Positions 9,246-17,507 of a stretch of DNA of 64,000 nucleotides are shown here, piece by piece; positions within the stretch are counted from its first letter, which is position 1, and the number at the start of each line of letters is the position of its first letter. Origin of the DNA: an uncultured Clostridia bacterium (GTDB lineage Bacteria; Bacillota; Clostridia; Oscillospirales; CAG-272); contig CAMJPL010000011.1 of NCBI GenBank assembly GCA_946407735.1, forward strand, positions 1 to 64,000. Reading direction: 5' to 3'. A program made the translations under genes and the position numbers. The notes under the pieces were generated by a model. It searched no databases, was not told the origin of the DNA, and worked only from the letters and a program-made list of their open reading frames with translations.

Positions 9246-10271
9246 ATGCTTGACATTCGTTCATTCGGCGCCGTCGGCGACAACAGCCATGACGACACCG
9301 CCGCCATGCAGGCCGCGATAGACAAGGCCGCCGAGACCGGCGAGACCGTATATGTCGGTCCCGGTGAGTATCTCTGCGACACGCTATATATGAGACCGAA
9401 GGTATATATAAAATCCGATCCGCTGTGGGGCTTTCGCCGCGACGAGCTGGGACGCGCGATCATCCGCCAGAGAAGCGACGGCATCCCCTGTCTTTTAGAC
9501 CTGACCGAGTGCCACGGCTCGACGATCGACGGTCTCTGCCTCGACGGGCGCGGGACGGGCGATACCGTCGGCATGCTGTCCCGCAAGCCCGATTACGGGA
9601 AGAAGGAGGACGCCTACCGCATCGAGAACTGCAAGGTGTCCGGCTTCGGCTCTCACGCGGTGTTCCTCGACCATATCTGGTGCTTCTCGGTTCGCCACTG
9701 CATGTTCGCCTTCAGCGGCGGGCACGGCCTCGCGATAAACGGCTGGGACGGCTTCATCCTCGACAACTGGTTCTCCGGCAACAAAGGCGCCGGATTTGCC
9801 TCTATCGGCGCCAACGCCTCCTGCACCCTGACAGGCAACCGCATCGAATGGAACAGGGGCGGCGGCATCGTCATCCATGACGGCAGCCATTACAACATCA
9901 CCGGCAACTATATCGATCGCTCCGGCGACGCCGGGATCGAGCTCGTCGGCGCACGTATCGTCGCCGCGACCGGCAACGTCGTTTACCGCAGCGGCAAATT
10001 CAGGCCAGACGATCGAGAATCCACGCAGATCCTGCTCGACGGCTGCAAGGGCGTCACCTTCACCGGCAACAGCATGAATCTCGGCCGCGACGACGGCGGG
10101 AAGGGCGACATCACGCCGAGCTGGGGCATGAGGATAAAAGACCTCACCGACTGCGCCGTCATCGGCAACGTCATGTTCAACGGAGGCACCGTCGGCACGA
10201 TAGACGACATGGGCGGGCATAAGAATTCGGTCATCGACTCGAATGTCGGCCGTGCCGCCGCGTCAAACTGA
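9246..10271 (+). CDS. Right-handed parallel beta-helix (pectate lyase superfamily-like) protein, no signal peptide
   Basis: LDIRSFGAVGDNSHDDTAAMQAAIDKAAETG N-terminus plus repeated ITGNYIDR/ATGNVVYR/FTGNSMNL rungs. Confidence 0.85.
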   Translation: MLDIRSFGAVGDNSHDDTAAMQAAIDKAAETGETVYVGPGEYLCDTLYMRPKVYIKSDPLWGFRRDELGRAIIRQRSDGIPCLLDLTECHGSTIDGLCLDGRGTGDTVGMLSRKPDYGKKEDAYRIENCKVSGFGSHAVFLDHIWCFSVRHCMFAFSGGHGLAINGWDGFILDNWFSGNKGAGFASIGANASCTLTGNRIEWNRGGGIVIHDGSHYNITGNYIDRSGDAGIELVGARIVAATGNVVYRSGKFRPDDRESTQILLDGCKGVTFTGNSMNLGRDDGGKGDITPSWGMRIKDLTDCAVIGNVMFNGGTVGTIDDMGGHKNSVIDSNVGRAAASN

Positions 10272-10283
10272 AATAAAACCACA

Positions 10284-10341
10284 GCCGGGGGACGGCTAGC
10301 CGCGTCGTATCGCCGAAGCGAAAATCGACCGCTCCCCCGGC
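10284..10341 (+). other. Complex intergenic structure (extended terminator or small structured RNA)
   Basis: Outer stem gccggggga/tcccccggc (9 bp) enclosing cggctagccg and further possible pairings; followed by gtttt. Confidence 0.45.
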
Positions 10342-10398
10342 GTTTTGACGCCCGGAAGAAATTTAATAGTTTTTTTCTTCGTCCATCGGATGGGTGGG

Positions 10399-10427
10399 TT
10401 GAATAATACATAAAAATCTGTTATAAT
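10399..10427 (+). promoter_or_regulatory. Sigma-A promoter for miaA
   Basis: TTGAAT, 17 bp, TATAAT. Confidence 0.65.
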
Positions 10428-10481
10428 AAAAATCCGCATATAAGATCATAGACACGGCCGCCGCTGAGGCGGGACGCTGAA

Positions 10482-11432
10482 ATGCCCGAAAACAAATCAC
10501 AGTCAACGACGGAGAAGCGGGTGATAGCCGTCACCGGTCCTACCGCCTCCGGGAAATCCTCTCTCGCGCTCAGGCTCGCCGAGAGGTTCGGCGGCGAGAT
10601 AATATCCTGCGACTCGATGCAGATATACCGCGGCATGGATATCGGCACGGCGAAGGATCCGCCGGAAGAAAGAGCGCTGATCCCGCATCATCTTATAGAT
10701 GTCGCCGACCCCGGCGACAGCTTTTCATGCTCCGATTACGCCGCGCTCGCTTCAAATGCGGCGGACGACATCATCGCGAGGGGAAAGCTGCCGGTATTCT
10801 GCGGCGGTACGGGGCTTTATCTCGATTCGGTCCTCGCGTCCGACCGCTTCCCGGAAACTCAGACGCCGCCGTCGCTGAGGCAGGCCCTCGAGACGAAGGA
10901 CGACGACGAGCTCAGAGGCATGCTGCTCGGATGCGACAGCGTGAGCTTCAGGACGTCCGACATAAAGAACCGCCGCCGTCTCACCCGGGCGCTCGAGATA
11001 TTTTATACCACCGGGCTTCCGAAGTCGAGGTGGGACGAGCTGTCCCGGACGCTGCCTCCGCGATATAAGGCGCTCAGGCTCGCCGTGATATGGCAGGACA
11101 GGGATGAGCTATACAAAAGGATCGATTCCCGCGTCGACGAGATGTTCGCCCGGGGGCTCGCCGGGGAGGCAGTAGGGCTTTACCGGACCCGGCTGTCCGA
11201 CACGGCGCGTCAGGCGATAGGCTACAAGGAGATATTCGACCGTCTCGACTGCGGCGAGGACCCGATGAGCGCCATGGACGACGTAAAGCGCGCCACAAGG
11301 CGCTACGCCAAGCGCCAGCTCACGTGGCTCAGGCGCGACGGCTCCGCCGTGGTCCTCGAGGGCTCGGATCCCCGGATCTTTGAAAAGGCCTGCGCCGCCG
11401 TCAGCCGCTTTATCGGGAAGGAACAAATGTAA
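10482..11432 (+). CDS. miaA: tRNA dimethylallyltransferase
   Basis: [43 protein letters not shown]-like motif; [29 protein letters not shown]. Confidence 0.95.
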   Translation: [316 protein letters not shown]

Positions 11433-11544
11433 AAACTTTATGAATACCCGAAAAATGCTGACAGGAAGCCGATGTTTGTGGTATAATATATAAGATTATA
11501 AGGTAGAGGCGGCTTTCATCGCCGCCGGGTTTGAAAATCGGACG

Positions 11545-12867
11545 ATGGCAGCTGTAAAAACCGTTAAAAAAAGAAGATTCGACAGAGAATTCCTCAAGGA
11601 AGCCGCCGTATATATCATCACGGCGGCGCTGTCGGTGCTGCTCGTGGTCCTGATCCTTCTCGCCGCCGTCGGCACCTTCGACGACTCGGTCGAGACGATG
11701 ACGGCGGTCGTTTCCGAGGAAAGGGCCATGGTCGCCTTCGACGCCTACGTCATGCGCTATGAGGCGCCGGTATGCGTCGAGTATCAGGGCGGCATCAACT
11801 ACTCGGTGTCCGACGGCGACATACTGGCCGTCGGCGACAAGATCGCCGATATGTACGTCGGCGGCTCGGCTTCGCAGCGCGAGCAGACGATAAAGCTGGA
11901 GAGGAGGATCCAGCTCCTCGAGAACAGCAACGTCCCGGCCGGTCAGAGGGCCGGGGATACATCGGCGCTCGACAGCGAGATAAATTCTCTCTATTCCGAC
12001 ATCTACTATCATATCCAAGGCGGAGATATAGGCTACGCCATACGCAGGCGCGAGTCGCTTCTGATCGACATGAACCGCCGCGAGATCATCCTCCGCAAGC
12101 GCTTCGATTACAGCGAGGAGATCGCCCGCCTCGAGCAGATGAAGAACCAGACCGCCGCGCAGACGACGGTGATAAGCGGCTTCCAGGACGTCGGGGACGG
12201 TAACGGGACCGTCGCGTCGCCCTACGCCGGGTATTTTTACGCCGAGCTCGACGGATACGAAAACATTTTCTCGGCCGACAAGATATCGACGCTGACGATA
12301 AGCGAATTCGACAGGATGACCGCCTCCGATCCGGAGGATATGACGTACATCGCCGGTCAGGGCTACACCATCGGCAAGGTCATGACGAGATACATGTGGT
12401 ACATCGCCTGCCGCGCCGACCGCAGCGTCCTGATGAGCTTCCGCGACGGCTACAGATACACCGCCGTCTTCCCGTACTCGAATGACGTCGAGGTCCCGGT
12501 CAGGCTCAACCGCATCATCACCGAGACCGACACCGACAACGTGGTGCTTGTATTTTCCGGCGGAGAGCTGCCGGAGGACTTCAACTTCCTGCGCCGTCAG
12601 ACGGTGAACATCGTCCGTACGTCGTATACTGGGTACAGGGTGCCCGTCTCGGCCGTGCGAATAGTTGACGGCGAGCAGGGCGTCTTCATCCTCGACGGCG
12701 ACATCGTCAAATTCCGCCGGATCGACGCTCTGGCTCAGGTGAACGGATATGTCGTCTGCGCCGAGCAGGATCCTCAGGGAGATCCCGATTACGCTTTGAA
12801 GCTCGGGCTGTACGATCAGGTGATCACGAAAGGCAAGAATCTGTATGACGGAAAGATCATCAACTGA
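11545..12867 (+). CDS. HlyD-like membrane adaptor protein
   Basis: N-terminal TM, coiled coil and hybrid-like segments; immediately precedes yggS/sepF. Confidence 0.6.
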   Translation: MAAVKTVKKRRFDREFLKEAAVYIITAALSVLLVVLILLAAVGTFDDSVETMTAVVSEERAMVAFDAYVMRYEAPVCVEYQGGINYSVSDGDILAVGDKIADMYVGGSASQREQTIKLERRIQLLENSNVPAGQRAGDTSALDSEINSLYSDIYYHIQGGDIGYAIRRRESLLIDMNRREIILRKRFDYSEEIARLEQMKNQTAAQTTVISGFQDVGDGNGTVASPYAGYFYAELDGYENIFSADKISTLTISEFDRMTASDPEDMTYIAGQGYTIGKVMTRYMWYIACRADRSVLMSFRDGYRYTAVFPYSNDVEVPVRLNRIITETDTDNVVLVFSGGELPEDFNFLRRQTVNIVRTSYTGYRVPVSAVRIVDGEQGVFILDGDIVKFRRIDALAQVNGYVVCAEQDPQGDPDYALKLGLYDQVITKGKNLYDGKIIN

Positions 12868-13633
12868 CACCGCGGCGGACGGAGCAGGGTTCCTCGACGC
12901 CGCCGCTCTCGCCGAGGCTTCGGCGAGGGCCGAAAGAGGCCTCGCGGCGGTGAGGGAGGGTCTCGGAAAGCTCGGGATATCATCCCCGCCCCGGATCCTG
13001 TGCGCGACGAAGACCGTCGACGTGAGGGTGATAAATCATCTCATCGACAGCTGCTCGCTCGGTCTCATCGGCGAGAACAGAGTGCAGGAGCTGCTGGCGA
13101 AATGGCCGTATCTTCACAGGGACGGCGTTGAGGTCCACTTCATCGGGACGCTCCAGACCAACAAGGTGAAATACATAATCGACAAGGTCGACATGATCGA
13201 GTCCTGCTCGTCGATGCCGCTGGCGCTCGAGATAGAGAAGCAGGCGGCGAAGCGCGGGATCGTGATGGACGTCCTCGCCGAGTGCAACATAGGCCGCGAG
13301 GAAAGCAAGTCAGGCGTGATGCCGGAGGATATGGACGGCTTCTGCGATCAGCTTATGAAGCTGCCGCATTTAAGGCTTCGCGGCGTCATGACGATGGCGC
13401 CCAAGCTCCGGAGTGAAGACGCCTACAAGGAATATTTCAGGAAAACTTACGAAATATTCGTTGACATATCGCGCGAAAAACTGCATAATATTAATGCGCC
13501 CGATCCCGTCCTCAGCATGGGGATGAGCGACAGCTGGCGCGCGGCCGCCGAGTGCGGTTCGACCGAGATCAGAGTCGGCACCGCCGTCTTCGGGGAGAGG
13601 ATCTACCCGAAAGAACAGCAGACCGGCGCATGA
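12845..13633 (+). CDS. YggS family PLP homeostasis protein
   Basis: ILCATKTVDVRVINHLID...GENRVQELLAKW...VHFIGTLQTNKVKYI...LRGVMTMAP...SMGMSDSW. Confidence 0.92.
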   Translation: MTERSSTDTAADGAGFLDAAALAEASARAERGLAAVREGLGKLGISSPPRILCATKTVDVRVINHLIDSCSLGLIGENRVQELLAKWPYLHRDGVEVHFIGTLQTNKVKYIIDKVDMIESCSSMPLALEIEKQAAKRGIVMDVLAECNIGREESKSGVMPEDMDGFCDQLMKLPHLRLRGVMTMAPKLRSEDAYKEYFRKTYEIFVDISREKLHNINAPDPVLSMGMSDSWRAAAECGSTEIRVGTAVFGERIYPKEQQTGA

Positions 13634-13695
13634 ATCAATCAACGGTTTCAATTAATAAGGAAAAATATACGCGTATACGCGGAGGTATATCAGTT

Positions 13696-14229
13696 ATGGC
13701 TATAAAAGACGCTTTCAGCAAGCTCATCAACCCGCAGGCGGGCGGCGAGGAAGAGGACTATCAGGACGGCGCCGGCGTTGTCGATGATTTCGACGACGTT
13801 CAGTATGACGACAACATCAATATGATAAATCAGAACAATCAGGGACGCGCCCAGATGCAGATGCAGCAGCCGCAGTATCAGCCGCAGTACGCCGCTCCGC
13901 AGTACGCCCAGGACACCCAGGGCGGCGCCGATCTCTCCACCAACACCGAGATCAAGGTCGTCCGTCCCGTCCGCTACGACGAGGTCCAGCAGATCGCCGA
14001 TCATCTTCTCGTCAACCGCACCGTGGTGCTCAACCTTGAGGGAACGAACAAGGAGAACGCCCGCCGCATGATCGACTTCCTGTCCGGCATAGCCTATTCC
14101 ATCGGCGGCAATCTGCGCAAGGTCTCCAACAACACCTTCGTCATCACGCCGAGCAACGTCAACGTGACGAGCGAGGCCCAGCAGTCGGCGCAGGTCAATC
14201 CCGACTCGTACAATCAGGCGACCATGTGA
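13696..14229 (+). CDS. sepF: Cell division protein SepF
   Basis: Start MAIKDAFSKLINP (inside the longer ORF); VVRPVRYDEVQQIADHLLVNRTVVLNLEGTNKENARRMIDFLSGIAYSIGGNLRKVSNNTFVITPSNV. Confidence 0.93.
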   Translation: MAIKDAFSKLINPQAGGEEEDYQDGAGVVDDFDDVQYDDNINMINQNNQGRAQMQMQQPQYQPQYAAPQYAQDTQGGADLSTNTEIKVVRPVRYDEVQQIADHLLVNRTVVLNLEGTNKENARRMIDFLSGIAYSIGGNLRKVSNNTFVITPSNVNVTSEAQQSAQVNPDSYNQATM

Positions 14230-14320
14230 TCCGGACGCCGGGCGAAAAATCCATACCTGAAAGGGAGAAAACAACCGCTCCCTTTTGTTGGGTTTTATGA
14301 ATGTCCGGCGCAAATGAGCC

Positions 14321-14602
14321 ATGACCGCGATAATTCATATTTTCGAGCAGACCGTTTACATTCTGCTCTGGGCGATGGAGATACTGATGTTCCTCCGCGC
14401 CCTGTCAAGCTGGATAGTCGGCGACGACGACAGTCCGTTCATCGAGTTTCTCTATTCAGTGACCGAGCCGCTGATCTACCCGGTCAGAACGCTGATCGAC
14501 AAGATCGGCATCTTCCGCGACCTGCCGGTCGACATATCCTTCATCGTCACCTTTATACTGCTGTCGGTCGTGCGTATGCTGCTGGCGGCCGTCATGATCT
14601 GA
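14321..14602 (+). CDS. YggT family membrane protein
   Basis: MEILMFLRALSSWI...FLYSVTEPLIYPVR; position between sepF and ylmH. Confidence 0.88.
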   Translation: MTAIIHIFEQTVYILLWAMEILMFLRALSSWIVGDDDSPFIEFLYSVTEPLIYPVRTLIDKIGIFRDLPVDISFIVTFILLSVVRMLLAAVMI

Positions 14603-14605
14603 GAT

Positions 14606-15406
14606 ATGGATTACTTTGAGGGCAGACTCGACGATCTTGCCGAAGGGGCGTCCCGAGGTGAGATCATGTCGTCGGGCTTTCTGACGCCGCAGGAATGCGT
14701 CATCGCCTCGCGTCATCTTCGCTCGCGCGGAGCGCCGTTTGAGCTTTTCGGCGGATATGACACCGCCGAGAGGCGGATGGCTTTCGTTCTGCCGGAGTGG
14801 TGCGCCATGCCGGAGGAGGAATCTGTGCGCGCCGTCATAGACGCCGAAATGAGCGCGAGGATCGTACCTCTGATGCTGAAAAGAGACGAGTATGTCGCGT
14901 CCCATCCCGGCGAGGTGCGCCGTCCGATAGGACACCGCGATTATCTCGGCGCCCTTCTCGGCCTCGGCATCGACCGCAGCCGCGTGGGTGACATATGCGT
15001 CTGTGACGCGGGAGCCGCCGTGTTCGTCATGCCGCAGACGGCGGCGTTCCTGATGTCGGACGAAAAGCCGCTGACTCAGGTCGGGCACGAGATCATATCC
15101 GTCGCGCCGTTCGACGTCCCGGAGGGATTCGACGGCTGGCGCAGGTATGAGCAGATATCCGGCGTCGGGGCTTCCGGACGCGTCGATTCGGTGCTTTCCG
15201 CGCTGACGAATCAGAGCCGCGAGAAGATAAAGGACGCCGTGCGCCGCGGCGAGGCTGAAAAAAACTACGAAACGGTGACAAAGCCGGACGCCGTCGTGGC
15301 GGAGGGCGACATCCTGTCTCTCAGGGGATGGGGCAAATGCCGCATCACCGGCTTTTCCGACACAAGGAAGGACAGAGTCAGGGTATCGGCCGACAGGTAT
15401 ATCTGA
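14606..15406 (+). CDS. YlmH-like RNA-binding protein
   Basis: HRDYLGALLGLGIDRSRVGDICV; C-terminal S4-like region (SGVGASGRVDSVLSALTNQSREKIKDAVRRGEAEKNYE). Confidence 0.88.
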   Translation: MDYFEGRLDDLAEGASRGEIMSSGFLTPQECVIASRHLRSRGAPFELFGGYDTAERRMAFVLPEWCAMPEEESVRAVIDAEMSARIVPLMLKRDEYVASHPGEVRRPIGHRDYLGALLGLGIDRSRVGDICVCDAGAAVFVMPQTAAFLMSDEKPLTQVGHEIISVAPFDVPEGFDGWRRYEQISGVGASGRVDSVLSALTNQSREKIKDAVRRGEAEKNYETVTKPDAVVAEGDILSLRGWGKCRITGFSDTRKDRVRVSADRYI

Positions 15407-15487
15407 CAGGCTGCATTCTTCAGGCGCCGTGCTTTCGGCGGACAGCAGTTTCATCTTTGAGCGCAGCATTGCGGGAGGAAGCAGACC

Positions 15488-16033
15488 GTGTTCATCATAC
15501 TGCCGCTCATCCGTATCTTCTTCAAGCGCCTGTCGCTCATGATCAGGCTCTCCCGCGCCTGCCGCAAAAGCGGGGCGGGGCTTTATCCCTGCCGCCGTCT
15601 GTACTGGCTTTTTCATTCCGGAGACCTCTGCGATTTTGTCGCGGTATCGGGAGACAGGGCCTTTGCGGTAAGACTCATGGCCGCGAAAAGGAAGACCGAC
15701 GCGATCACTTTCCGGGGCGGCGGCTGCACCGTCACGCGCCGGTTCGCGCTTGTATCGGCATGGGGCTTTACGGCGGTCATGCACGACGAGTCGAAGCCGA
15801 AGCCGCTGCCGGGATGCGGCGTCCCGCGGCGCATGCGTGATATCGTCGGCAGACGGATGCTGAGCCGGTGTCTTGTGATAAATCCGGTCTGTTCCGAGCT
15901 CTTTTGTGAGGATAAATCCGGTAACAGGACGCCTGTCGGCTCGGGAGACACGGTCGGAGATACGGACATCCTGACGGTTTACAGCTCAGACGGCTTTATA
16001 AGAGAAATCATAAGCGCCGCCGGATCGCCGTGA
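15488..16033 (+). CDS. Hypothetical protein between ylmH and divIVA
   Basis: Intact 181-codon ORF in operon orientation; no family recognised. Confidence 0.5.
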   Translation: MFIILPLIRIFFKRLSLMIRLSRACRKSGAGLYPCRRLYWLFHSGDLCDFVAVSGDRAFAVRLMAAKRKTDAITFRGGGCTVTRRFALVSAWGFTAVMHDESKPKPLPGCGVPRRMRDIVGRRMLSRCLVINPVCSELFCEDKSGNRTPVGSGDTVGDTDILTVYSSDGFIREIISAAGSP

Positions 16034-16108
16034 AGCGGTGCCGGATCGGGCGCGTATCATAATCAATCTCGTTTTTTCTTGACATTCGCAATAACGGAGG
16101 GGAACGCT

Positions 16109-17455
16109 TTGATCGAACCTCATGAACTGAAAAACAAACAGTTTTCAAAAGTCATGCGCGGCTACAGTCAGACTGAGGTCGACGAGCATATAGAATTCGT
16201 CATCGACGAATACACTAAGCTGTACCGCGAAAACGACGAGCTGAGCCGCAAGCTGTCCGAGGCCGAGGCCATGCTCGAGGCCTACCGCAAGGACGAGGAA
16301 TCCATCCGCTCGGCGCTTATGAGCGCCCAGCGCGCTTCGGCGAGGATCATCAACGACGCGAACGACCGCGCCGACGAGCTTCTCCGGGCGACCAAGCTCG
16401 ACTGCGAGAAGGTGCTCGCCGAGTTCCGCGTCGACGTCGGGCAGGAACGCAAGAAGCTCATCGCCCTGAAAAAGGCAATCACCGACTACAAGGCCGGAGT
16501 TTACAGCAAATATATAAAGCATATCGAGTATCTCGAGAAGATCTCGCCCGATTACGATCTCGGCGAGCTCGATCTGTCGGAGGAGGAGATCGCCGCCTCC
16601 GACGAGGGATACGTCCGCCGCGTCCTCGAAGATGTCAAGGCCGATCTCGCCGAGGCCGCCGCCAGACGCGAGGCCGAGAACGAGCGCCGCATGGCCGACT
16701 CGCGCAGTGGTGTCGAGCAGGCCCTGAATGAAGTTGACAGCGCTCAGCCCGTCGATCCGGTGTATTACTCCGATGTTCCAGCCGAGCCGATCGACGCCGG
16801 GATCCCGGACGCCGAGGAGCCTGCCGCTCCCGCGTATCCCGCCGATCAGGGCGCTGCCGAAGATTACGGCTACGCCGACGGGACGGCTCAGACCGAGCCG
16901 GAGCAGACTGCGGAAGATGCATATGTGTCTCCCGACGCTTATACCGACGCTCCCGCCGAAGCCACGGCAGACGTATCTTCCGCATATGACGCTGGGCAGG
17001 AAAACGCCGCCGCAGACGCCTTCATGGACGAAGCTGCCGGGCAGGATCAGGCTTTCAATGACGTCCCGCAGCCGTCGGACGAGACGGCGGATGCTCCGTC
17101 GGCAGACCTCTCCGGCTTCGCCGACGTTTTCGCCGACCTCGAACTTCCGGGAACGGACGACGCGCAGGCTCCGGAAGGGCTTGATATCGACATCGGATCT
17201 CAGGCGGAAGAGCAGATCCCCGACAGCGTACCCGCTGATGATATAATGTCGTCGGTGGAGCTTCCGCCGGACGACGACGACGCGCCGCAGAGCGGGAAGA
17301 AGGCCGATAAAAAGGCGAAAAAGGCCGACAGATCGTCGGTCCGCGCCACCATCGAGGAGCTCAACCGCAAATTCCGCGGCGAGAGCTCGGACATCGACCG
17401 CGAGTACGAGGAGGCGCTGAAAAAGCTCTCCGATACCGACGGCGGCAAAAAGTAA
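16109..17455 (+). CDS. divIVA: DivIVA domain protein with long acidic C-terminal tail
   Basis: LIEPHELKNKQFSKVMRGYSQTEVDEHIEFVIDEY, then coiled coil and low-complexity acidic tail. ATG codons lie upstream in the listed ORF (from 16079); a later TTG start near 16109 fits AACGGAGGGGAACGC. Start is uncertain. Confidence 0.85.
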   Translation: MIEPHELKNKQFSKVMRGYSQTEVDEHIEFVIDEYTKLYRENDELSRKLSEAEAMLEAYRKDEESIRSALMSAQRASARIINDANDRADELLRATKLDCEKVLAEFRVDVGQERKKLIALKKAITDYKAGVYSKYIKHIEYLEKISPDYDLGELDLSEEEIAASDEGYVRRVLEDVKADLAEAAARREAENERRMADSRSGVEQALNEVDSAQPVDPVYYSDVPAEPIDAGIPDAEEPAAPAYPADQGAAEDYGYADGTAQTEPEQTAEDAYVSPDAYTDAPAEATADVSSAYDAGQENAAADAFMDEAAGQDQAFNDVPQPSDETADAPSADLSGFADVFADLELPGTDDAQAPEGLDIDIGSQAEEQIPDSVPADDIMSSVELPPDDDDAPQSGKKADKKAKKADRSSVRATIEELNRKFRGESSDIDREYEEALKKLSDTDGGKK

Positions 17456-17507
17456 AGGACATCTCTCCCCTGCGAGGGGAATATAAGAATACCGAAAGGA
17501 CAAGACC

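Noticed and set aside
11410-12870. 486-aa minus-strand ORF opposite the HlyD-like gene
   Set aside because: Antisense shadow; overlaps miaA end and the 11545 gene completely, no recognisable domain.
13552-13695. 48-residue N-terminal extension on SepF in the supplied ORF
   Set aside because: It overlaps yggS and lacks SD; MAIKDAFSKLINP at 13696 with GGAGG upstream is the real start.
17456-17507. T-box riboswitch before ileS
   Set aside because: The intergenic gap is only about 50 bp and contains no T-box sequence or anti-terminator stems.
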